Shown here: piece by piece, positions 47,225 through 55,476 of the stretch | How positions within the stretch are numbered: the stretch's first letter is position 1 | Layout: each line of letters begins with the position of its first letter | Origin: Woronichinia naegeliana WA131 | Lineage (GTDB): Bacteria; Cyanobacteriota; Cyanobacteriia; Cyanobacteriales; Microcystaceae | Assembly (NCBI GenBank): GCA_025370055.1 | Contig: CP073041.1 | Span: forward strand, 2,108,001 to 2,172,000 | Reading direction: 5' to 3' | Length of the DNA: 64,000 bases | Notes under the pieces: model-generated | The model's database searches: none | What the model saw: only the letters and a program-made list of their open reading frames with translations | Told to the model about the DNA's origin: nothing | Position numbers and translations under genes: made by a program

Positions 47225-47464
47225 TTATGGGGCTGATGGCTTTTCGGGATTTGATCCAGGCCAATCGGGGCGGGGGGGAAAGGATTGTTCGGCGGGAATG
47301 GACTCTCCTTTGGCATTGACTGGTTGGGGCTGGCCAAAACGAATCGCGGCTCCAAAACCAATACCGGCAGAAAGGGCGATCGCACTAGTCATGAAGAGAA
47401 ATTCGAGGAGCGATCGCAGAGACCGAAATTTTGATTGAGAACGGGCATTAGGTTTGGCAGTCAT
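47225..47464 (-). CDS. Small hypothetical protein with one membrane helix, 79 aa
   Basis: The start is taken at MTAKPNARSQSKFRSLRSL, giving a basic cytoplasmic tail, one helix (FLFMTSAIALSAGIGFGAAI) and a proline-rich end (FPPRPDWPGSNPEKPSAP). The frame extends upstream to 47545 but that part looks unlike protein. The C-terminal WPGS-type tail is seen in several small cyanobacterial membrane proteins. Function unknown. Confidence 0.6.
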   Translation of the reverse strand: MTAKPNARSQSKFRSLRSLLEFLFMTSAIALSAGIGFGAAIRFGQPQPVNAKGESIPAEQSFPPRPDWPGSNPEKPSAP

Positions 47465-47591
47465 AGAAAAAATGGGTTTGAAACCCCGTCCTTCTAGGAC
47501 GGCTTTACAAGGTGTTAGAATCGAGGTGCTGAATACGAAAACCAAGTGGTCGGCATCGCATCTTGAAAACTAGGCTTAGGGGGTTCTTGCT

Positions 47592-47903
47592 AGAAAGGCT
47601 TGGCAAGGTAAAAAGTCTAAGCAACAAGTACAAAAAGCATTTTGCTGAAACCATACTGTGGGACACACGGAATCGGGTTTCTGAAATGGGGTAAAAGTCT
47701 GTGGACTCTGTGTAAGACAGTACATGGTTTTTAAAACTGTGGTATGCGACGGTGAATGAAGCAGAAACCTAAATTGTGAGGTTTAGGAATCTTCGCCGTT
47801 CTACGGCGGAGAGGATGTCAAAGAAGACAGGGTAGTTCCCGCACCAGAAACGACAAGATTATCCTGAGAGTAGCCTAACTCCGTTGTCTTGCCAAGCCTT
47901 TCT
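47592..47903. mobile_element. 312-bp segment bounded by perfect 16-bp inverted repeats
   Basis: AGAAAGGCTTGGCAAG at 47592-47607 is exactly inverted at 47888-47903. The segment has no gene. It contains the IS605-type right end described separately. It may be a MITE that carried or received that sequence. No TSD is obvious. Confidence 0.6.
47640..47822 (+). ncRNA. Solo IS200/IS605-type right end, possible omega-RNA remnant
   Basis: Two adjacent stem-loops are visible: AAACCT/AGGTTT at 47765-47784 and CGCCG-TTCTA-CGGCG at 47794-47808, followed by GAGGATGTCAA. The same ending, GGAATCTCCG...GAGGATGTCAA, follows the tnpB fragment at 50881-50921, which ties this sequence to an IS605-group element. 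In TnpB systems the guide (omega) RNA comes from this 3' region. No tnpB is attached here, so it is either a remnant or a non-autonomous unit. Confidence 0.5.
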
Positions 47904-47911
47904 CTCCAATA

Positions 47912-48000
47912 GCAGCAATTCTAAATTTGAAAACTAGGAAGAGTTGGCAGTGGGAAGAGGGTCAAACTGCTCAAGCATAAAATTAAGGAGGTGTTGCCAG
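47912..48000 (-). mobile_element. Solo right end of ISNCY-like element
   Basis: GCAGCAATTCTAAATTTGAAAA matches the terminus of the element at 11010-12448. The following 70 bp are the reverse complement, with substitutions, of that transposase's last codons (11-kb copy: HLLDFMLEPFDSLPATNSS). The rest of the element is gone. Confidence 0.75.
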
Positions 48001-48596
48001 GGCACTGGTATCGTCTGAGTAAATCCGCAAAAGGTTATAGTGTAAGGCTTAGAGGAAACGAAAAAATAATTAAAGATTGGACACAATCCCATTCTTATTA
48101 TACTATTATTATTGTCATAATATCAAAGATAAGGGAAAAGAAAACAATGTCAACATTGAACAAAAGCTCGATGGAAGTCCTGAATAATCTAGGCTTATGC
48201 CCAGAGAAAGAAGAAGCCTTATTCCAGAAAAACTGTCCTCATTGCTAAGCGAAAAAGTAAAAATTCGGGTAGCAGCGTAAAATGGGACACCTTGCTCTGG
48301 GTCTTGCCTAGTGGAAATAGCTGTAAGGCTTACTCTATAGGACGAAAGCTAAAACCCTTTCAGGATAAGCTGTCCCGCCTTAAGTTGATACCCAAAAATT
48401 CATTTTCATTACCAAATCAAAGGTAACGGGGAACGTAAAATGTTTATCTGTCAGGAGTGTCGCTCCTATTTTGCTGAAACTCATGGTACGGTAATCGCAA
48501 GATTGAAAACTCCATTGAGTCAAATTATAAATGTATTAAAAGCTAGGATGGAGGGAATGGGGTTGAACGCCGCAGTTCGGGTACATGGCTATTCTA
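48001..48596 (+). pseudogene. IS1-like transposase 5' remnant with 145-bp insertion
   Basis: 48001-48072 resembles 59460-59530 and is probably an IS end. The ATG at 48147 starts MSTLNKSSMEVLNNLGLCPE and reaches a zinc-finger NCPHC, then hits a stop. After about 145 bp of foreign sequence the protein-like reading continues near 48397 as KIHFHYQIKGNGERK, MFICQECRSYFAETHGTV and VLKARMEGMGLNAAVRVHGYS, the CxxC region and helix-turn-helix of IS1 InsA-type proteins. The 3' part is lost at about 48596. Confidence 0.6.
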
Positions 48597-48604
48597 ATCA
48601 AAAT

Positions 48605-48704
48605 TTCCCCGCCGCAAGCGGGCGGGGTATGGAAGATGTTTTGCTCGTAAACCGACGGTTTCCAGTGCAACTTTAATTTTTTCGCTGCTTGCAGCGGGGA
48701 ATTA
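48605..48704 (+). repeat. Two strong hairpins before the tnpB fragment
   Basis: CCCCGCC-GCAAGCG-GGCGGGG (48607-48627) and CGCTGC-TT-GCAGCG (48683-48696) are perfect stems. They stand just upstream of the tnpB fragment and share a GCGGGG(A/T)ATT-type context. They could be ends of IS605-type elements, which rely on subterminal hairpins. Confidence 0.55.
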
Positions 48705-48818
48705 AACCCAAGAGAGATTAAAGATATTCGTACCGACTTTTTGCATAAACTATCCACTCGGCTCATTCGTGAAAACCAAACGATTGTGCTAGAGGATTTA
48801 AACACATCGGGAATACTT

Positions 48819-50508
48819 AGGGCTTGCTGAAAAAAGCTGAAACCTTTACGGAGAAAAATAGTAGGCGAATTAAGAACCGCTAGAATGCACGAAAATAGGG
48901 TAGAATGCCTCAAAACCATTGCATTAAGAAGAGAGAAAGCAGATGTACCGAAAGCAACAGTACTCAATTGAAACACCAGAAAACTTGAAAAATCTGTTCG
49001 GCGGGCAGTTAGACGAAGAAAATCGTTGGATAGAAATGTCAAAAATGATTCTTTGGGAAGAATATGAGGAAGAATATGCAAAAAACTTCACAGAAAAAAA
49101 AGGAGCCCCAGCCAAATCATTTAGAATGGCATTAGGAGCATTAATTATCAAAGAAATTTCAGGAAAAAGTGACAGAGAAACAGTAGAACAAATAAAAGAG
49201 AACCCTTATTTACAGTACTTTATAGGAATGGAAAGCTATAGTAGCAAAGAAGCATTTAATGCGTCAATGATGGTTCATTTTCGTAAAAAAATAGGAATGG
49301 AATTAATAAATAAAATTAATAAAGAAATAGAAAAAAAAGCGACGGGTGTAGCGTCAGAAAAAAAAGAAAATGAAGGAAAGTTATTGTTAGATGCGACTTG
49401 TACACCAGCAGATATAAAATATCCAACGGATATAGGAATATTGAATGATGCCAGAGAAAAAACAGAAAAAATAATAGATAAGCTGTATGAAGAAATAAAA
49501 GAGAAAAGGAAAGAAAAGCCGAGGACTTATAGGGAAGTGGCAAGAAAAGAGTACTTAGCCATAGCAAAAAAACGTCGTGTGTCAAAAAAAGAAAGAAGAA
49601 AAGGAACAAAAAAACAACTAGGATATATAAAAAGAAACTTGTCTGATATAGAAAAAATGATAGAAGAGGGAGCAAAGTTAGAAAAACTAACGAAAAAAGA
49701 GCAAGAAGAGCTTGTAACGATAGGAAAAGTGTATGAGCAACAGTTAGAAATGTATGAAAAAAAGACAAATAAAGTAGAAAACAGAATTGTGAGTGTAAGC
49801 CAACCTCACGTGCGTCCAATAGTGCGTGGAAAAGCGGGAAAAGCAGTAGAGTTTGGAGCTAAAATATCGGCAAGTAATGTGAATGGCTTTGTCTTCTTAG
49901 ACAAATTAAGTTGGGATAATTACAACGAATCGGGAGATTTACAAGCGCGAATAGAAGAATATAAAAGGGAAACAGGATGTTATCCGGAATCGGTTCATGT
50001 GGATAAAATCTATCGAACAAAAGCGAATCGAGCTTATTGTAAAGAAAGGGATATAAGAATGAGTGGTCCCCGATTGGGAAGACCGCCGAAAGAGGTGAGC
50101 AAAGAAAAAAAGAAAGAGGCACGCTCAGATGAAAGAGTGCGTAATGCCATTGAGGGTAAATTCGGACAGGGAAAGAGGAAATTTAGTCTTGGTCGAGTGA
50201 TGGCCAAACTACCTGAGACCTCGGAAACGGTAATTGCGATGAACTTTTTGGTAATGAATCTTTCTACTCTACTTCAGAAGACAAAAAGTAAAAAGTTGTA
50301 GAGTCGTTTTTCTTGTGAAAAATGGTGTTAATTTTCCTCTCTTTTGTGAGGAGTAATTTGTGTTGACCTTTTTAGACAGAAAGGAACAATAGATTAAACA
50401 AAATCTGTATTTTGATTTGTTTCCATAAGGATAAGTTATCTATGCTTTTTCAGTCCATACTTCCCTAACCCACATTTCTTTCGTTTTTTGACTTTTTCAG
50501 CAAGCCCT
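48819..50508 (+). mobile_element. IS5-like element copy D, intact, 1690 bp, TSD ACTT
   Basis: The terminal repeats AGGGCTTGCTGAAAAA and its inverse lie at the two ends. ACTT precedes (48815-48818) and follows (50509-50512). The transposase gene inside is full length. The target was the tnpB pseudogene. Confidence 0.96.
48943..50301 (+). CDS. IS5-like transposase, copy D, 452 aa
   Basis: Full-length protein identical to that encoded by 14-1372 as far as I compared. An N-terminal DUF772-type domain (about 50-130), a lysine-rich central coil (about 150-275) and the DDE-type C-terminal part (SVHVDKIYRTKANRAYC, RMSGPRLGRPPKE, VRNAIEGKFGQGKRKFSLGR) are all present. Several intact identical copies imply recent activity. 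Confidence 0.88.
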   Translation: MYRKQQYSIETPENLKNLFGGQLDEENRWIEMSKMILWEEYEEEYAKNFTEKKGAPAKSFRMALGALIIKEISGKSDRETVEQIKENPYLQYFIGMESYSSKEAFNASMMVHFRKKIGMELINKINKEIEKKATGVASEKKENEGKLLLDATCTPADIKYPTDIGILNDAREKTEKIIDKLYEEIKEKRKEKPRTYREVARKEYLAIAKKRRVSKKERRKGTKKQLGYIKRNLSDIEKMIEEGAKLEKLTKKEQEELVTIGKVYEQQLEMYEKKTNKVENRIVSVSQPHVRPIVRGKAGKAVEFGAKISASNVNGFVFLDKLSWDNYNESGDLQARIEEYKRETGCYPESVHVDKIYRTKANRAYCKERDIRMSGPRLGRPPKEVSKEKKKEARSDERVRNAIEGKFGQGKRKFSLGRVMAKLPETSETVIAMNFLVMNLSTLLQKTKSKKL

Positions 50509-50881
50509 ACTTAAAAATCGCAAGTTATCTCGCGCTATTTCCGATTTAGGTTGGCGTAGTTTTAGGACTATGTTAGAAGCTAAGTCGGAAATGTATGGGC
50601 GTGATTTTAGGGTAATTTCTCGTTGGGAACCGACTTCACAACGCTGTTCAAGTTGTGGCCAAATTGGCGGAAAAAAAGAACTTTCTGTCAGGGAATGGAC
50701 TTGTCTTTTTTGTGGGAAAACCCACGATAGAGATGTAAACGCCGCTAGAAACATCAAGGTCGCGGGAGGGCTTTCCGAGACTCAAAACGGACATGGAGGA
50801 CGGCGTAAATCTAGTTTGCTAGTTGCTTCCGATGAAGTGTCAACCCACCTATTGCCTATTCAACTTAGTTTGTTTAGGTAG

Positions 50882-50922
50882 ATAGGAATCTCCGTCGCTT
50901 CAGCGCGGTGAGGATGTCAACA
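50882..50922 (+). other. IS605-type right-end hairpin after tnpB
   Basis: GGAATCTCCGTCGCTTCAGC forms a stem with the following GCGG (CGC-TTCA-GCG core) and then GAGGATGTCAA. It matches the ending at 47787-47821 and marks the right boundary of the tnpB-bearing element. Confidence 0.65.
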
Positions 50923-50924
50923 AG

Positions 50925-51306
50925 TTTGCAAGAAACCTTGTTTTTATGCTTCGAGTGTTTTCCTCAAAACCCCTGAGAGGATTATGGCATTGACTTTCAT
51001 TATGGCGTTGTGTTTGTTGGTGTACAGCTTGGGGCAACGTAAACTGAGACAGGCTCTGGCAGAGCAGGAGGAGACTGTGCCTAATCAGTTGGGAAAGCCG
51101 ACTCAACCTCCGACTCTGCGTTGGATTTTTCAGACTTTGAGGGGGATTCATTGGGTTGTACTGGATAATTGTTCCCAAATTATCAATCTCACGCTTGAGC
51201 GAGAGAGGCTTTTCGGCTTTTTTGGGGCTACTACTTGTCAGTATTATCTTTTGTCATAGGTGCTTTTCTTATTTTCTTTGTTCTTCTTTTATGTACGGAA
51301 TGTGGG
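50925..51306 (+). pseudogene. 3' fragment of a second IS1634-like transposase
   Basis: From about 50930 the frame reads KKPCFYASSVFLKTPERIMA, then LVYSLGQRKLRQALAEQEE, TLRWIFQTLRGIHWVVLDN and TTCQYYLLS-stop at 51259. The end TGTACGGAATGTGGG follows near 51290. It is the same family as 40228-40827 but a clearly different element. The 5' two thirds are missing. Confidence 0.8.
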
Positions 51307-51355
51307 TTTTAAGCATTTTCAAAAAGTTAAGCTCCAACCCGTTCAGAGTATAGCA

Positions 51356-51468
51356 CTAGCTATCGATTTTCTTATATCAGCCAGTTTCGGACATAACGGC
51401 ACTCTTTGGTATCGGATGTCCGATTTTCTTTTCTCCACTTACCCCCCTCGAGAACTTCCCACTGTCTA
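51356..51468 (-). mobile_element. Solo left end of the IS4-like element
   Basis: The reverse complement of this segment matches the leader at 6760-6880 (GGCGTGTAAGTGGAGAAAAG is GGGGGTAAGTGGAGAAAAG here) and finishes with the terminal repeat AACTTCCCACTGTCTAG, one base off the intact end. No coding part remains. Confidence 0.8.
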
Positions 51469-51605
51469 GTCATGAAAAGCAAGCTAAAAAACGGTTTCGC
51501 ATATTATCAAAGTTCATAAATCCATAAGCTTGACGCTTGATTAGTTTAAGATAATTATTAATTCCTCAAAATTAATGCTCTCCAGAAAAAGCTTGATCTA
51601 ATCAA

Positions 51606-52652
51606 TTAAACCCCTCGAAATCCCATAAACATTTCCATTGCTTCACGGGGATTAATTTTTTCTAGCCTTGGAGTTTTATTAATTTGTGTTCGGTTGCCAA
51701 TCAAACTTAAAATAAAGCCAATTAATAAAAAAATACCACCACAATATTGAGCAAAGGTGGGGATTTCTCTTAAAATCAAATAGGCCATAAAAATAGCCAG
51801 CATTGGGTTCAATAAATTGGCCATATTGAGTTCGGTAGAAGTTGCATTTTTTAGACCTGCTAACCAGCAAAGTTTACCCATAACGACAATCACGGCAGCA
51901 TACAACAACATCCATTGCCAAAGAAAAGGGGATAACACATCCATAAAATGTTCTGGCCCGTATAGAATATTGGCTAATATAAAGAAAAGGATCGTGCCTA
52001 AAATATTTCTATAAATGGAGAAAATACCTAAGGGAATCGTTTGTAACTGCAATTTATTAGTAACACTAGAAATCGCACCAATCACAGCAGCGATCGCCAC
52101 TAAAAGTTCTCCCGTTCCAATCTGAAAACCCGCGATCGCCGGATTTTGACCTAAACTTCCTAATAAAACCGTAACCACAATTCCAGCAAAGGAAATGAGA
52201 GACCCTGCCACTGTCCAATGATCAAGGCGAATTCCCAAAAACCAAACACTCAAAGCGAGGATTAAGAGGGGTTCAAGACGGCCAATTAAAACCACGTTAG
52301 TCACGTTTGCTTGTCCCAGGGCAGTAAACATTAATGCCGGAGCAATGCCCCCTGATAAAATACCTGTAACCGTTAAGCCAATCCAATCTTTACGAGGGAT
52401 AGTTTTCAGTTTTTCGAGTTTCCAATCTTGATGAAAGATGAGAGACATTAATCCCAAAGCACAAAGATTTCCCACAAATAAAACATTGCAAAGGGAAATA
52501 GGATTTCTGCCATCAATCAAATGAGCTTGGCCAATTTCAACAATTTTACGGGTGAGGGAATTCGACGCTGCAAAGATCAAAACAGCAATACCAAGATAGG
52601 CTGGGTTGGGAAATTGCTTCAGAAATTCCTCTAGATGATTAGCAAATTTCAT
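51606..52652 (-). CDS. EamA/DMT-superfamily transporter, 348 aa
   Basis: About ten membrane helices in two EamA-type repeats. The first includes LGIAVLIFAASNSLTRKIVE and ALMFTALGQANVTNVVLIGR; the second starts near LLVAIAAVIGAISSVTNKL and includes AGLKNATSTELNMANLLNPM. The ends of both repeats have the expected glycine-rich helix. Substrate unknown; such proteins export metabolites or amino acids. It is the last gene of a minus-strand group of four, 33 bp after the DUF4079 gene. Confidence 0.85.
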   Translation of the reverse strand: MKFANHLEEFLKQFPNPAYLGIAVLIFAASNSLTRKIVEIGQAHLIDGRNPISLCNVLFVGNLCALGLMSLIFHQDWKLEKLKTIPRKDWIGLTVTGILSGGIAPALMFTALGQANVTNVVLIGRLEPLLILALSVWFLGIRLDHWTVAGSLISFAGIVVTVLLGSLGQNPAIAGFQIGTGELLVAIAAVIGAISSVTNKLQLQTIPLGIFSIYRNILGTILFFILANILYGPEHFMDVLSPFLWQWMLLYAAVIVVMGKLCWLAGLKNATSTELNMANLLNPMLAIFMAYLILREIPTFAQYCGGIFLLIGFILSLIGNRTQINKTPRLEKINPREAMEMFMGFRGV

Positions 52653-52685
52653 GATTTTTAATTTTTACCATCTCAAATAACAGAT

Positions 52686-53390
52686 TTATTTAAATTGTAG
52701 ACAGGTTTTATTAGTAGAATCACATTGATAAATATAATGCTCTTGCCAATGGAGCGGAATTTCTAATAAATCCCTAGAGCCGGTTATTCCTTGACCGATA
52801 AACAATAGTAAGGCAAAACAATTGAGAATAATATGGACAGTGCGCCAACGGTTTTGGCGATCTTGATAAATATCCTGAATAATTGCAACGGAAAAAACCA
52901 TCAATAAAGCGGCAATCATGCCATAGTAAAAATGGGAAACAAACCATTCATTGTTTCGTCGATAAATCTCTGGCTGACTCCCTAAGAGAACGAGTCCCAT
53001 TCCTGTTAGTGTAGCAAAAATGCCTCTTCCCAGTTTAGCTTTTGACTTAAACAAGAAGACAAAGGCAGTAATCGTTAATAGCAGAATAATGGTAACTCCC
53101 AAAACTCGCAGAGGTTCCGTTGTAAAAAGATCATGACTCCACATTTTGGAGAAGATGCCATAGGTCATACCGAGTAAAGCCACACCAACGACTGAACTGC
53201 TCAATAATTTACCGATCGCCACATGTTCGGAACCAACCATCGGCGGAATTTTACTTTTTTGACCCTCTTTAGTTTGCAAACGACGTTGACGAGTGAGAAT
53301 CGCCCGATTGACCACAATCCCGATTAAAGGAAAGACCACTACAATAGCGATCGCCGGATGTAATAACGCCAAGATATCTTGCAATTCCAT
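52686..53390 (-). CDS. DUF4079-family membrane protein, 234 aa
   Basis: Six or more hydrophobic helices with paired histidines (ALLHPAIAIVVVFPLIG, VSHFYYGMIAALL, RTVHIILNCFALLLFIGQGITGSRDLLEIP). The GITGSRDLLEIPLHWQEHY ending is typical of cyanobacterial DUF4079 proteins, which resemble cytochrome b561-type membrane proteins and may bind heme. It is grouped with a peroxiredoxin-like gene, which hints at a redox role. Function is not established. Confidence 0.8.
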   Translation of the reverse strand: MELQDILALLHPAIAIVVVFPLIGIVVNRAILTRQRRLQTKEGQKSKIPPMVGSEHVAIGKLLSSSVVGVALLGMTYGIFSKMWSHDLFTTEPLRVLGVTIILLLTITAFVFLFKSKAKLGRGIFATLTGMGLVLLGSQPEIYRRNNEWFVSHFYYGMIAALLMVFSVAIIQDIYQDRQNRWRTVHIILNCFALLLFIGQGITGSRDLLEIPLHWQEHYIYQCDSTNKTCLQFK

Positions 53391-53440
53391 CTTAAAAATC
53401 CTTTAACTTATAACTAGGAGAAAATCAAACTAAATTTCCA

Positions 53441-54097
53441 TTAATTTGCCACAAAAAGAGATAGCAAAATAGCGATCGCGTCAGTGGGTTCGTAGCGTTG
53501 AGTATAATCCACATTAATATAAGCTAGAGCAATATGACCCCGGCGATCGATGATAAAAGTGGCAGGAATTGGAAGTAGCCAATCGTCAGTCCCATTGTAA
53601 TCAGGAAGGGCATGACCTAATTCGGTATAAAGTGACCGAAGAGAATCAGGAACCTCAAAAACAAGGCCATAATCACGGGCAATTTGACAGTTACGATCAC
53701 TGAGAAGATCAAAGGTAATTGTATTTTTAAGGGCCGTTTTTTGGGAGGCCTCGGCAGTTTGAGGAGAAATCCCTAAAATTGAGCTTTCTAAGGCCTGAAT
53801 TTTGACTAATAGTCCTTGATAGGCTCGCAATTCTAGATTGCAATAGGGACACCAATGACCAAAATAAAAGTTGAGAAGAACGGCTCCTTGATTTAACTGT
53901 TCAGAGAGACAGATCGATTGGCCTCTGGTATTGGAGAGGACAAAATCAGGGGCTTTATCCTCAACTCTTAAGATTCTTCGATTTTGAAAATCTCTGGCTA
54001 AATTCTGAGTTGCCTCTTGTAGGATCGCCACTTTTTCCGAAGGAAATTTTTTCCTAAATTCCCGTTGAAATTTATAAAGTTCAAGTTGTAAATTCAC
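53441..54097 (-). CDS. Peroxiredoxin-like (AhpC/TSA) protein, 218 aa
   Basis: Thioredoxin-fold protein with KAPDFVLSNTRGQ (about residue 48), then LLNFYFGHWCPYCNLELRAY, where C83 and C86 form a CxxC at the peroxidatic position. Further blocks are ILGISPQTAEAS and IPATFIIDRRGHIALAYINVDYTQR. The CPYC pair suggests a disulfide-forming peroxidase or reductase with a thioredoxin-like centre. No signal peptide. It is likely co-transcribed with the neighbours on the same strand. Confidence 0.85.
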   Translation of the reverse strand: MNLQLELYKFQREFRKKFPSEKVAILQEATQNLARDFQNRRILRVEDKAPDFVLSNTRGQSICLSEQLNQGAVLLNFYFGHWCPYCNLELRAYQGLLVKIQALESSILGISPQTAEASQKTALKNTITFDLLSDRNCQIARDYGLVFEVPDSLRSLYTELGHALPDYNGTDDWLLPIPATFIIDRRGHIALAYINVDYTQRYEPTDAIAILLSLFVAN

Positions 54098-54182
54098 AAA
54101 ACTTCCCGATAAAAGTTGGAAAATTTCCCCCTAAATTATCTTTGCAAAGGGGGATTTGTGACCAATAATATTGCAGGGAAAA

Positions 54183-54572
54183 TTATTTAACTTCGTCGGC
54201 TGGAAACTTCACAACCTTTCCTTTTTTGACGGCAACAACCACATCATAGGTGGCACAATAGGAAAAGGTGACATCATTAGCTTTGTTGTAAAGATTAACG
54301 ACCATTCCAGCACCACCAGGTTGTACCCCAAGCGGCTCTAAATCACCAAAGAAAAAGCGTCGTAATTGATCGCCATTGCCAATTTGTCCTTTATTTTTAG
54401 TGACGATTTCAATCTTTTCCTGAGCCGTCATCCCCGGAGTTCCCATTTCCATCGCGGCCACTGAGTTTTGAAATTGGGGAATAAAGCTATGAATGGCCAC
54501 ATCTCCCACGCTGATCATGGTCGCGATCGCGAAAGGTGCGAGTAAAGGACTGAGAGATTTGAGTTTTAACAT
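54183..54572 (-). CDS. Secreted hypothetical protein, about 129 aa
   Basis: The chosen start MLKLKSLSPLLAPFAIATM gives a signal peptide; a start 14 codons upstream (MMMISSTALTP, 54614) is also possible. The mature protein has MTAQEKIEIVTKNKGQIGNG and GGAGMVVNLYNKANDVTFSYC with a single Cys. No known domain. It is the first gene of the minus-strand group and lies head to head with the LysR gene, about 70-110 bp apart, the classical layout for LysR control. Confidence 0.7.
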   Translation of the reverse strand: MLKLKSLSPLLAPFAIATMISVGDVAIHSFIPQFQNSVAAMEMGTPGMTAQEKIEIVTKNKGQIGNGDQLRRFFFGDLEPLGVQPGGAGMVVNLYNKANDVTFSYCATYDVVVAVKKGKVVKFPADEVK

Positions 54573-55476
54573 CTTCGTGGTTGGGGTGAGAGCGGTTGAT
54601 GAGATCATCATCATCTATTTCACTTTCGTTGAGAAGCAGGCAAAATAGAATAAGGTATATGCCATTTTGGAATAGGGACTTATGGATCGCATTGCCTGTA
54701 TGCAGAGTTTTGTTCGGGCGATTGAAATGAATAGTTTTTCTGCCGTAGCGCGGGAACAACAGACAACCCAACCCACCATTAGTAAACAAATTGCTGCTTT
54801 AGAAAAATATTTAGGAGTACAATTACTGACTCGTTCTACCACTAATTTAAGCTTAACAGAGGAGGGAACAAAGTACTATCAATACTGTCAGCAAATTTTG
54901 GAAACCGTGGCGGAGGCAGAGGCCAGTTTAACCGGAAAAGAACGAGCAACGGGTATTTTGCGCTTGGGTTGTCCCGTGCTGTTTGGACAAATGCAGATTG
55001 TTCCTCGCCTAAAAGCCTTTATGAGTCGCTATCCTGATGTCAAGGTGGATCTGATGATGGCAGATTATTTTGTAGATATTGTTCAGGAAGGTTTAGATCT
55101 CTTAATTCGCATTGGTAATCGCCAGGATAATGCTTTGATCAGCGATCGCATCGGTACAACACGTCGAGTCACAGTGGCCACCACTGGTTATTTTGAGCAA
55201 GCAGGTGAACCCCAAACTCCCGAAGATTTAGTTCACCATAATTGCATCGTTTATACTCGTCTGGCAACGGTGAATGAGTGGCATTTTCAGACCAAAGAAG
55301 GACTGATTAAGGTGCTAGTGAAAGGCTGTTTTCAAACCAATAGTTCGGTTGCCATTCGTGCAGCAGTATTGTCGGGTTTAGGAATTGCGATCGCGCCGGT
55401 TTGGATGTTTGGCGATGAAATTTATCGAGGCGACCTTGAAGTTGTACTACAAGATTATCAACCTACACCTTTACCT

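Larger units (their letters stand above)
48705..50881 (+). pseudogene. tnpB: TnpB (IS200/IS605) C-terminal half, split by IS5-like element
   Basis: The piece at 48705-48818 encodes NPREIKDIRTDFLHKLSTRL and TIVLEDLNTSGIL (RuvC-II region, catalytic Glu). The piece from 50513 continues KNRKLSRAISDLGW, the zinc ribbon CSSCGQIGG...CLFCGKTHD and the final RuvC-III DRDVNAARNI, ending at 50881. The IS5-like copy with TSD ACTT lies between. The N-terminal half and RuvC-I are absent, so the nuclease is dead. Confidence 0.88.

Noticed and set aside
47640-47822. Group II intron or riboswitch
   Set aside because: No domain V-like hairpin or intron-encoded protein is visible, and the ending matches the IS605 right end next to tnpB instead.
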